From: Pomphorhynchus laevis
Taxonomy: Eukaryota; Acanthocephala; Palaeacanthocephala; Echinorhynchida; Pomphorhynchidae
DNA: 64,000 nucleotides
Assembly: GCA_012934845.2 (NCBI GenBank)
Contig: WNNJ02000915.1
Span: 62,001 to 126,000, forward strand
Direction of reading: 5' to 3'
This document shows positions 54,296 to 63,843 of this stretch, piece after piece. The translations under genes were made by a program, and so were the position numbers. Position 1 is the first letter of the stretch; each line of letters starts with the position of its first letter. Under the pieces are notes generated by a model. That model was given only the letters and a program-made list of their open reading frames with translations. It did no database searches and was not told the DNA's origin.

Positions 54296-54663
54296 GGTCT
54301 CACACGCTCTCTTGTAAGTTTTATTTATTTTATCCAAATGCATGTTTTTTAAATTAGAATTAATTCTGATTATATTCAATATTAATTTCGCAGGAAAAAC
54401 TATTTTAAAATTGGTACGTAGCCAATCAAAAGCGGTATTTCATTTTTACATAATTTAATCTTTGAAATTTTTTTAAATTTTTGAACCAGGACCACAAAAC
54501 ACTAATTTACCTTTATATTCGATAGCTACTGCTATTATAATAATAGAAACAAAACACAATTTCTTTAACAAAGCAGAATTAAATTTCAAATTAAAATAGC
54601 TCAAAATCAAGAAATATCTCAATTCAAGCGAAAACTGAAATATTCATATCAGACTATATTTAA

Positions 54664-54814
54664 TAAAGAATTATTGGATCTTTAAAAATTTAGAAAAATT
54701 TATTTGATATTTTGCTAACCTTTGTTGAAAATAAGGTAATTTTCTGAAGATGTTAACAATGGTTAACTAAATATGAACTAAAATTTTCCCGGATCCAGCT
54801 CCAATAATTCTTTA
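54664..54814. mobile_element. fold-back MITE-like repeat, copy 1
   Basis: The ends are TAAAGAATTATTGGA (54664-54678) and its complement TCCAATAATTCTTTA (54800-54814), flanked by TA. Inner parts are also largely self-complementary (GCTAACC against GGTTAACTAA), so the whole 151 bp can fold. It has no coding capacity. Confidence 0.65.
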
Positions 54815-54934
54815 AATATAAAACTATTGAATGATATACATTGCCGATTATTTATTCACAGAAAGCCAGTGCTGATAACATCATTTGAAGGCCAATTGAT
54901 AAACTACTGATGTATTGTATTATAATTTTATATC

Positions 54935-55099
54935 TAAAGAATTATTGCAGCTGGATCAAAAAATGGGAAAATTTTGTTTGATATTTAGCTAACCTCTGTT
55001 AGCATCTCGGGAAATGGCATATGTAATTTTCTGAATATGGTAACAGAGAATAACAAACTATCAAATAAAATTTCCCCATCCAACTCTAATAATTCTTTA
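54935..55099. mobile_element. fold-back MITE-like repeat, copy 2
   Basis: It has the same termini, TAAAGAATTATTG and AATAATTCTTTA. CAGCTGGATC at its left end matches GATCCAGCT at the right end of copy 1. The internal words TTTGATATTTAGCTAACCTC and GTAATTTTCTGAA are shared with copy 1. The TA at each border suggests a TA target, as for Tc1/mariner-related MITEs. Confidence 0.65.
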
Positions 55100-55160
55100 T
55101 CAATAATAGGTTATTATCAAATATTTATAATTTTGTTAATCTACACGCTGCTTTAATCAT

Positions 55161-55254
55161 ATCAATAAGGCAACGGACTACGCTACATTTCAGTATTGGT
55201 GGGCCTTATCAATAAGGCAACGGAATACGCTACATTTCAGTATTGGTGGACCTC
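55161..55254 (+). repeat. 47-bp tandem duplication (two copies)
   Basis: ATCAATAAGGCAACGGA(C/A) and CTACATTTCAGTATTGGTGG recur with a 47-bp period starting at 55161 and 55208. The two copies differ at only a few positions. Confidence 0.85.
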
Positions 55255-56204
55255 ATCAGCTACTGATCAAATATATACGTTTTAAGTTTCGATCATTTTA
55301 ATGCTGGCTGACGATCACTCGACAAGCCTGTATTGACAATAATATTTAATAAAATAATTTCGTCTTACATTTTGCCAATTTAAATGAAATCATTTTTGGT
55401 TTTAAATTAAGTAATCTATGGTAGAGGGAAGGTGCTACCTTCAATTTGAAAATTTATTAATTTTTGAAAACCTCGTTTTTATAAAAAGATCGAAATAATT
55501 TATTTTTAGTCTATATGCTACGAAGATGTATTTTTGAATTTAAAAGTCCTTGAAATTGAAAGGCGCCAAGAATGTCATTATGAATCGTGAAATTTTTGTT
55601 TCATTTTTTTTGTAAATTTGCTATTTATAGTGATTACTTAACGTAGTATTATATTTCAAATATCTAATAAAATTTAAGGTATGATTTTAGTGATTTCAAA
55701 ATCTATTAAAATAAAACACGCTATGTTGAAAATGTTGAACAAAATTAAAATATAATAATCGAAGTGATTCCATAAGGTCTATAATATTAATATTTTTGTT
55801 TAGTCTTGATCAATTACAACCATCATTTAAAATGATGATTTAATAAATAATTAAAACTGGACTATAATAAATAATATTTTACTCTCGTCATAGTAATTAA
55901 TGAGGCAAATTAGGAATGTATTCTATGCAATTTATATAATTTTAGATCGTTTATTCAATGCATAAAATTATATTAATTTAAATTTTATTAACACGTTATG
56001 TTGAAAACGTTGAACAAAATTTAAATATAATAATCGAAGAAATTACTTCTGTTAGTAAAATTACTTATATTTACAAAACCTTTATAATACCGAAATGAAA
56101 TCATAAAAATAAAAAATATTCATTCTTAGACTAATAAACCACTTTTAACCTAATTTGTATTACAAAAGTAAATTCTCTAAATTAAATAATTTAGATAAAG
56201 TGCT
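55255..56204. other. AT-rich spacer
   Basis: No ORF or element was recognised. Two diverged words, ATGTTGAAAA(T/C)GTTGAACAAAA at 55723 and 55999, indicate an old local duplication. Confidence 0.5.
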
Positions 56205-56535
56205 ATAGCGATCTAAATTCTTGTATGTGAATTAAATGAATTAAGTGAATTAAATCCTTGTAAGTAAATTAAATCCTTGTAAATGAATTAAGTGAATTAA
56301 GCGAATTAAATCTTTGCAAGTGAATTAAATGAATTAAGTGAATTACATCCTTGTAAGTGAATTAAATCCTTGTAAATGAATTAAGTGAATTAAATCTTTG
56401 TAAGTGAATTAAATCATTGTAAATGAATTAAGTGAATTACGTGAATTAAGTGAATTAAATCCTTGCAAGTGAATTAAGTGAATTAAATCTTTGTAAGTGA
56501 ATTAAATCCTTGTAAATGAATTAGGTGAATTAATT
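56205..56535 (+). repeat. minisatellite with GTGAATTAAATCCTTGTAA core
   Basis: Units built from GTGAATTAA and ATCCTTGTAA words alternate in 9-, 18- and about 27-bp combinations over some 330 bp. It is complex and imperfect, with no coding potential. Confidence 0.85.
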
Positions 56536-58704
56536 TAGATACCTTCATTTGATATAAAAATACAAAAAATATGTTTTTTTTATAATTTAAAATTGACATA
56601 ATTTAAATCAAATGTTAAGCAGGTTATTTTAATTTATAGAATAAAAATAATGAATAATGAATTATTATTTTATTAAAATTGCTCTTAAATAAAAATTATC
56701 GTTATATATAATAATGATTTATAATCATTAATACTTTTTATGAATTTTGTATAAAGATACATTCGGGCGGACTTTATATTTTTAACGAAGGTGTAACATC
56801 ATAAACACCTGTATTATGCCAACGACTGTATTACGCCGTAAACGTATATATATTTGAATAGATCTCTATATTCAAATAGAGATCTAGCGAGTTGATATTT
56901 TAAGCTTCAAAATACTAAAGTGATTAAATCCTATGATTCGGATGAATGTGATAGCCAAAATTATACTAAAACAAACATAAAGCAAAACTAAATGACTTTA
57001 AATTTCGGAAAAATTTTATATTTACGTAATAAATGAATTATAATTTTTGAAATACGGGGTTGGATTAAGTAATTTCCTTCAAATATATCTTATAACGTTA
57101 ATGTTAAAAATAGAGTTGATACTCGATTTAAAGTGTTAAAAGTTTTATTTTTTTATTCTGATAAACCTATATAAATTATAATGTTTTATAATTTTTTTAT
57201 CAATCAAGTTATTTATTAAAACAAAACATATATCTTTGATTTAGTTTACAAAATAATTTCAAGACTAGATACACATTTATAATTGTAAATTTTAATGATT
57301 AAAAACTGCGGTGAAAATAAGCTATACGTGTGTGAGGTTGATATGTCCTGATTCGAGAAAGAATCAGGACATTTTTCGTGTACATCTTATATTTTTAATG
57401 TCAAATAAAATTGTTAATAATTAAGTTAAAGTACAAAATTTTGATATTTTGTTTCGTATAAAGTATTATAAATGATAATAGTTCACAAAACGGTTTATTA
57501 TAACGGTTCACAAAACGTTTAGATTTAAGAGATTTTATTTTAATTTTAAATAAACTGAACTTTTGTTAAGTTTTAGCAAACTTATTGAAAATGTTTTTAA
57601 AAAAAGTATGTAATTTGATTTAAAAAATTACTGCCTTTTAAAAATAGATGCTCAATACTAAATACTTGTAAATCTTATAATTACCTTTATAAAAACTGCG
57701 TACAAATGAGTTATGTGTGCGATGTTAACATATTAGGGTTTCATAAATGAAAAATAATTTCATTAGAGTAGACCATATATCACTAATGTCAAATAATAAT
57801 GTTAATGTATAAAATTTTAATTTTTATTCAGATAAACTTTAGTTAAATAAAAACGTTCATTTTAAAAGGTATTGATTTTGTTTTTTAAAACATTAAAAAT
57901 TTTTTAACAAACCTTTGAAATACAATATTAATTTTAATACATATATAATAATTTTTATCAAGGTATCAATAAAGTTAATTATTTATTTAGATAAACAATT
58001 ATAAATTAATTTTTAAATTTAAATTAAAAAAAACATTACTTTAGTTAAACTAAACGTTTAGTTTAAAGTATTGTTTTCTATCTTGTTAAATAAACTAAAA
58101 CTTTTATTTAGTGAGTTTACTGAGTGGGATCGAAAATGTGTTGTCGAGTTTGATGATGTGATGCCTATGTTTAATAAGAAGAGTAATTTCCTTTTAAAAA
58201 TCTTATTTGGTTTATATCAAAAAATGAAGTTGATAACTAAGTTAATGTATCAATATACAAATATTCGAAATTATAATTGAATATAATTGCCATCTAAAAA
58301 TAAAATTTAATCTTGTCTACATATACTGGGTTGGTATCACAATAATCCATAAGAATTGTAATTTAAAATATAAATGTGTTCAACCAAATACAAATAGCAA
58401 ATAGGAACCTGTGGATAAAACTGATTCGTAGGTAAAGTAGATATTAAGAAAATTAATAATCTCTATCAGTACACCGTGAAATAATCACAAGCGATTATCG
58501 AATGATTTTCCATTCGATAAAGCATTATCATAACGTTTCAGCTAAAACAGTAAACTAGTGACTTTAACTTCTTCAATCAACACTTGCATGTATCTGAAAG
58601 AGACATTACCATTTAAATAAACAAAACCAATAATACAGTTGAACAAACAATAAAAATTTACTTTTTTAAAATTTAATAATTTTTAAATATATTTTCTAAT
58701 TTAG
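56536..58704. other. AT-rich spacer with diverged local repeats
   Basis: No gene was recognised. 57302-57420 and 57693-57805 share AAAAACTGCG, GTGTGxGxTxxxAxAT and TAATGTCAAATAA in the same order, so they look like an old duplication. 56851-56880 forms a TATTTGAATA/TATTCAAATA hairpin. The short ORF at 58071-58280 has no recognisable motif. Confidence 0.5.
57344..57371. repeat. perfect 11-bp hairpin
   Basis: TGTCCTGATTC (57344-57354) pairs with GAATCAGGACA (57361-57371) across GAGAAA. The homologous repeat at about 57735 lacks the palindrome. Confidence 0.85.
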
Positions 58705-59085
58705 CTGCTAATTAACATGCGACCTCGATTGAAGAAAAACTTGCTCGCGATTGGTATTGTCGTGTATCTCTGTGTGCTTTATATAAAACAACGACATCAA
58801 TCCTTTGATAATTCTGTAACTTACACAGCTGGAGTTAACGCTGTACGACTAAGCAATATTTTCAATTTGATCATTAAAAATGAAATAAAATTTGCGAAAA
58901 CAATGAAATTTCTCAATATTTCAGACCTATGCAAAAGCACTGATTGGAGATTACCAAATATGAAACTGTCTGCACACGAGAACGATAGCAAAGAATGTAT
59001 AACTACACATTTGTTAGATCAATACGTACAATATCTTTGCTCTGTCAGCACGCACTTCTTACGAGGTGATCATTTACATGAGGAA
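58705..59085 (+). CDS. possible host exon: type II membrane or signal-anchored protein, unknown
   Basis: The ORF opens at ATG 58717 (MRPRLKKNLL), just after TTTTCTAATTTAG, a plausible splice acceptor ending at 58704. A GAA|GTAGGT donor lies at 59085/59086, shortly before the in-frame TAG. Residues 9-24 (LLAIGIVVYLCVLYIK) form one hydrophobic segment after basic residues, as in Golgi type II enzymes. The rest, with NISDLCKSTDWRLPNMKLS and LDQYVQYLCSVSTHFLRG, has three Cys and one N-glycosylation sequon (NIS). It reads like an ordinary protein and unlike the surrounding AT-rich noise. I do not recognise the family, and the remaining exons would lie outside what I can see. Confidence 0.4.
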
Positions 59086-60336
59086 GTAGGTACATAGAAA
59101 CGTAGAAGTAGAAACATAGATTAATATAAAATTAATATTTAAATCAATAAAATATATTAAGATATCATAAATTAATAAAATTAATATAAAATTTTTAATT
59201 AATTTTAAGCATAACTTAGACATTTTTACAAGTTGAATAAAAAATGTTTACAACTTATAAATAAATTAAAAGAATATTTCAAAAAACTAGAGCGTATGAT
59301 TTTTATGTTTAAAAGTAAGCTGAGAAGAGGAACATATACGAATTGCAATCAACGATGATAATCTAACGTACGAAAAACCGTCAAAAATACAATCATTTTT
59401 TTGAAAAAACGGAATTATACTTTGACTTCTATTATTATGATTTTATCATCTTAAATTTTATTATTACGATCTTCGATGATTAAAATATGATTAAAATAAA
59501 ATTTCGATTACATTCTAAGATAATTTAATTAAGGGTGAAATCCACATTTCTTAAAATATTTGACGTACACTGGCATAAGGTATCTCTATTAAGTTGTACC
59601 ATCTTGGGTGAAAGCCGATTTTAAAACTATTTTAAGTGGTTATACAGCTTATTATTTGAATTCTTAAATCAATGAACTAGATTAAAATCTATTGAAATAA
59701 AAACAAGAAAAAGACAAAAAACAAGGTTAATAACAGTGAAAAAAACTGGTCAATTATTGTAAAATATATAATTTTTATTAAGAATGGAAAATCTATATAT
59801 ATTCTTTATCATTATTATAAGTTTAATAAAGAATCAGGAATTGATTTTAATTAGGAATTGTTTCCTTGACAAGAAGGAAACAAATAAATATCGAATTAGA
59901 CAATATAAGATACTAAATGCAAAGACAAAAACACAAAATATCAGTGAACTGAGTTAAACCAATTTTTAATATACCAAATATAAAAATAGAAATTAGGAGA
60001 ATAAATATTTCTCTAATTCGAATATTTTTAGTTTAAATTTTTGTTTAATACTTCTGTGAACTGAGTAATAGACTAATATTAAATCATATTCAAACAACTT
60101 ACATAAGTCTAAATATAAATGTTCCTACTTTAAATATTTAACGTATCTTTTGATTCAATATATATATATTGTTATTGCGAGAAATCGCTTGAAACTGTGA
60201 TACAGGAGAAAAGCTAGCTACGATTGATTTTTAATCCACATTTGCTGATAAATAACCGAACTCCGATCATCAGCTATATCAGTCTAATGTATCACTCCGA
60301 GACGTAGCAAACCACCCAGCAGTCATCGTCAGTCGG
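59086..60336. other. AT-rich spacer, possibly intron
   Basis: No coding stretch or element was recognised. If the upstream ORF is a real exon, this would be intronic. Confidence 0.4.
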
Positions 60337-60433
60337 ATGAAGTGGTTAGGGTGCGTTTCGACTGCTTTTGTGATAACTATAAAGACACCAGCAATTCCTC
60401 ACGATGCTAAACAAAACTCAGGTGCAGAAAGCG

Positions 60434-60437
<4 letters not shown>

Positions 60438-60507
<70 letters not shown>
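60438..60507. repeat. (TA)n microsatellite
   Basis: About 70 bp of uninterrupted TA dinucleotide. Confidence 0.95.
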
Positions 60508-60513
<6 letters not shown>

Positions 60514-60572
60514 ACGGCATTTTCTAATCGGTGTGACTCAGGATTGATAAAATCAATTCTTTCCATATATAA

Positions 60573-60808
60573 ATGTAGATATTAACTAACCGAGCCAAAT
60601 CAAAAACAAAATGACAAAATGTATATTTTTTAAAGCTTTCGGCGTGAGCCTTCTTCAGTAATTTACTAATCTAAAATCTTTTAGATTACTAATCTTTACT
60701 AATCTTTAAGATTAGTAAATTACTGAAGAAGGCTCACGCCGAAAGCTTTAAAAAATATACATTTTGTCATTTTGTTTTTGATTTGGCTCGGTTAGTTAAT
60801 ATCTACAT
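60573..60808. repeat. perfect 100-bp inverted repeat with PLE end motif
   Basis: The left arm 60573-60672 and right arm 60709-60808 are exact reverse complements by base-by-base reading, with a 36-bp spacer. Each arm contains CTGAAGAAGGCTCACGCCGA followed by AAGC. This CTGAAGAAGG...CCGAAA word resembles the hammerhead-like motif common at ends of Penelope/Neptune elements (CTGANGA, a GC stem, GAAA). The exact identity indicates a recent inverted duplication. Confidence 0.9.
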
Positions 60809-60899
60809 ATATATAATCCGAGTATTAATATATACAAGTATCCGTCAAAGGATCCCGGAGCTGATTTGAATAAATAATCTAAACTATATATATATATAT

Positions 60900-61800
60900 A
60901 ATCTGTTTAATTATCAGTTAATTAATCCAGAGAACAAAAACTTCTAATTTATTAACACAACGCGTTTCGAAAAATTTCTTCTTCAAGTGATTACACTAGA
61001 TATTTTCTGCAGTATATATCTTGATTCCGACATGAAAGAATTCAGCGTATATCAATTACATACCAAAATTCCAATTATCATGGTACATGATATTCATGAT
61101 ACTTATTTAGCATTTTATCACTCATGATTTGTCCTATCCAATATTGCTCCGTTTGTTTCCTTTCATAGATATTTTTAAACCCTCCTTGTACAATTTGCGT
61201 TGATAATATATGATTTGGAAACTCAATTTTGTGATTAACCACTCCATCAAATCCTATTTTGTTCTTTAGAATATCAGCACGTCTATTGTTCATTCTCAAG
61301 TTTAATTGTCTACCGCTCTCTCCGATATACTGTTTTTGACAATCATTGCATGTTGATAAATATATTATATTCTTTGATTTACAAGTATGGTTACCTCTTG
61401 TTTTGTACGTTAACCCGGTGTGTTGACTCTTAAATGTGTTTGTAACATTCACTATATCCGCACAACATTTACATCTTTTATCTTTACATGGAGCTGAGCT
61501 ACCCATACTTTTCGTCGCTTCTGTCATATTTTTAATTTTTGAATGTACAATTTGACATTTAATGTGTTTGTTGTTTTTAAAATACACCTTAACTCTGTTT
61601 AGGCTGGTCAAATTTCGATCTTTGTTTGTGTTTAGTAATTTGTTAATATTTTCAAATGCTGCGTTATACTCTAGAATACAATTAATATTTTTATTGTCCT
61701 CCGAGCAGGCTTCCTCTTTGTGGTTTTTCAGCAAAATTGATCTGTTCATTTTTCTAACTCTGTTGTACTGTGTTAGGCACTGCCTATGAGAATATCCACT
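60900..61800 (-). mobile_element. Penelope-like element fragment (3' part with GIY-YIG)
   Basis: It contains the endonuclease ORF (61078-61749). In sense, downstream of it at 60955-60995, is a terminal motif CTTGAAGAAGAAATTTTTCG followed by AAACGCG, of the kind seen at PLE ends. The RT that should precede the endonuclease is absent, because the retrozyme-like array begins just upstream at about 61901. Confidence 0.75.
61078..61749 (-). CDS. PLE GIY-YIG endonuclease domain (223 aa)
   Basis: It is open on the minus strand from ATG 61749 to the stop before 61078. The N-terminal part is a linker with a Cys cluster (CKDKRCKCCADIVN, about residues 93-106). FKSQHTGLTYKTRGNHTC leads into the GIY-YIG core: NIIYLSTCNDCQKQYIGES (about 127-145), then GRQLNLRMNNRRADI with the catalytic Arg, and a C-terminal YERKQTEQYWIGQI. 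This fits the C-terminal endonuclease of canonical PLEs, which nicks target DNA for primed reverse transcription. It appears undamaged but has no RT attached. Confidence 0.85.
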   Translation of the reverse strand: MNRSILLKNHKEEACSEDNKNINCILEYNAAFENINKLLNTNKDRNLTSLNRVKVYFKNNKHIKCQIVHSKIKNMTEATKSMGSSAPCKDKRCKCCADIVNVTNTFKSQHTGLTYKTRGNHTCKSKNIIYLSTCNDCQKQYIGESGRQLNLRMNNRRADILKNKIGFDGVVNHKIEFPNHILSTQIVQGGFKNIYERKQTEQYWIGQIMSDKMLNKYHEYHVP

Positions 61801-62039
61801 ATTTTTTTAATATATATATAATCTTATATATATAATCTTAAGAGTTTCGTTTGAATCGGAATATATAATAAGCTGGTGTATTTTCATAATTGTATATATA
61901 AAATTAATTACAACGGAAACAGCACCGCCGTAAGGGATCCTGAGAAGACCAGTTAATAAATTAGAGGATTAATTCAACCAGGACTGTCTATTACACCCAT
62001 CTGCTTTTCTCTATATATAGAGAATTTTATGCTTCTACA

Positions 62040-62088
62040 CTGCGAGACAGCGTACCGTGTCGGCTTTGATAAGCATCACCAATCGCAG
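62040..62088 (-). ncRNA. hammerhead-like motif, unit 1 (degenerate core, perfect stem I)
   Basis: On the minus strand stem I is a perfect 6 bp (CTGCGA/TCGCAG) and stem II is GCTT/AAGC. The core has drifted (TTGGTGA for CTGANGA, GAC for GAA). The stems support the fold, but activity is not expected. Confidence 0.6.
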
Positions 62089-62391
62089 CAATACAATGTA
62101 TACACATCACAAACAACCCATATATAGATTAAAGCAGAAAGAATTCACTATATGCTAATTGCATGATGTAGCTCGCGCTTTCGAAGTCAATGCAATGCAG
62201 TGAATTCTTTTCAGTGTAATAAACATCAGCGGGATAACTAAATGACTAATACAATTAATTACAAAGGAAACAGAACCGCCCCCTGAGATCCTCAGAGTGA
62301 CCAGAAAATAAATTAGAGGTTTGAGTCAACCAGGACTGTCTATTACACCTATCTGCATTTCTCTATATATAGAGAATTTCATGCTTCTACA

Positions 62392-62440
62392 TTGCAAAAC
62401 GGCAAACTGTTTTGGTTTTGAGAAGCCTCATCAGTTGCAG
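62392..62440 (-). ncRNA. hammerhead-like motif, unit 2 (beta type)
   Basis: CTGATGA is present. AAA replaces GAA, so the catalytic G12 is missing. Stem I, CTGCAA/TTGCAA, pairs at five of six positions. Confidence 0.6.
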
Positions 62441-62742
62441 CAATACAATGTATACACATGAAAAACATACTATTTATAGATTAAAGCAGAAAGAATTCAC
62501 TATATGCTAATTGCATGACGTAGCTTGCGCTTTCGAAGTCAATGCAATGCAGTTAATTCTTTTCATTGTAATAGACATCAGTAGGATCACTAAACGACTA
62601 ATATAATTAATTACAAATGAAACAGCATCGCCGTCTGGGATCCTCAGAAGACCAGTAATTAAATTAGAGGTTTGATTCAACCAGGACTCTCTAATACACA
62701 TATCTGCTTTTCTCTATATATAGAGAATTTCATGCTTCTATA

Positions 62743-62791
62743 TTGCAAAACGGCAAACTGTTTTGGTTTTGAGAAGCCTCGTCAGTTGCAG
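62743..62791 (-). ncRNA. hammerhead-like motif, unit 3 (beta type)
   Basis: The core is CTGACGA (allowed by CTGANGA) but has AAA instead of GAA. Otherwise it is like unit 2. Confidence 0.6.
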
Positions 62792-63092
62792 CAATACAAT
62801 GTATACACATGAAAAACATACTATATATAGATAAAAGCAGAAAGAATTCACTATATGCTAATTGGATGACGTAGCTTGCGCTTTCGAAGTCAATGCAATG
62901 CAGTTAATTCTTTTCATTGTAATATATATCAGTGGGATCAATAAATTACCAATAAAATTAATTACAAATAAAACAGCATCGCCGCCTGGGATCCTCAGAG
63001 GACCAGTAAATAAATTAGAGGTTTGATTCAACCAAGACTGTCTAATACACATATCTGCTTTTCTCTATATATAGAGAATTTCATGCTTCTAC

Positions 63093-63142
63093 ACTGAAAG
63101 ACGACGTACCGTTTCGGATTTAAGAAGCCTAATCAGTTGCAG
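63093..63142 (-). ncRNA. hammerhead-like motif, unit 4 (alpha type)
   Basis: The GAAACGG side and stem III are intact. The other core strand reads CTGATTA, with G8 replaced by T. Confidence 0.6.
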
Positions 63143-63443
63143 CAATACAATGAACACATGATAAACATACTATATATAGATTAAAGCAGAAAGAATTCGC
63201 TATATGCTAATTGCATGATGTAGCTTGCGCCTTCGAAGTCAATGTAATGCAGTTATTTCTTTTCAGTGTAATAGACATCAGCGGGATAACTAAATGACTA
63301 ATATAATTAATTACAAAGGAAACAGAACCGCCGCCTGAGATCCTCAGAGTGACAAGTAAATAAATTAGAGGTTTGAGTCAACCAGGACTGTCTATTACAC
63401 CTATCTGCATTTCTCTATATATAGAGAATTTCATGCTTCTACA

Positions 63444-63492
63444 TTGCAAAACGGCAAACTGTTTTGGTTTTGAGAAGCCTCATCAGTTGCAG
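63444..63492 (-). ncRNA. hammerhead-like motif, unit 5 (beta type)
   Basis: CTGATGA with AAA for GAA. The core is as in unit 2, and the downstream unit sequence is nearly identical to unit 3. Confidence 0.6.
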
Positions 63493-63794
63493 CAATACAA
63501 TGTATACACATGAAAAACATACTATATATAGATAAAAGCAGAAAGAATTCACTATATGCTAATTGGATGACGTAGCTTGCGCTTTCGAAGTCAATGCAAT
63601 GCAGTTAATTCTTTTCATTGTAATATATATCAGTGGGATCAATAAATTACCAATAAAATTAATTACAAATAAAACAGCATCGCCGCCTGGGATCCTCAGA
63701 GGACCAGTAAATAAATTAGAGGTTTGATTCAACCAAGACTGTCTAATACACATATCTGCTTTTCTCTATATATAGAGAATTTCATGCTTCTACA

Positions 63795-63843
63795 CTGAAA
63801 GACGACGTACCGTTTCGGATTTGAGAAGCCTCATCAGTTGCAG
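63795..63843 (-). ncRNA. hammerhead ribozyme candidate, unit 6 (all core residues present)
   Basis: Read 5' to 3' on the minus strand: stem I strand CTGCAA, CTGATGA, stem II GGCTT/AATCC (one C-T mismatch, CTCA loop), GAA, stem III ACG/CGT with a GTACGT loop, C17 at the predicted cleavage site, then stem I strand TTTCAG. Every conserved core position fits the type I consensus. Confidence 0.7.

Noticed and set aside
60337-60585. 82-codon ORF starting MKWLGCVSTAFVI, like a signal peptide
   Set aside because: Half of it is translated (TA)n. The first 33 codons could be an exon, but no clear splice donor or homology supports it.
62507-63753. Three 64-codon minus-strand ORFs, two of them identical
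   Set aside because: They sit in the same place in repeat units whose hammerhead motifs explain them better. Identity reflects unit amplification, not coding constraint.
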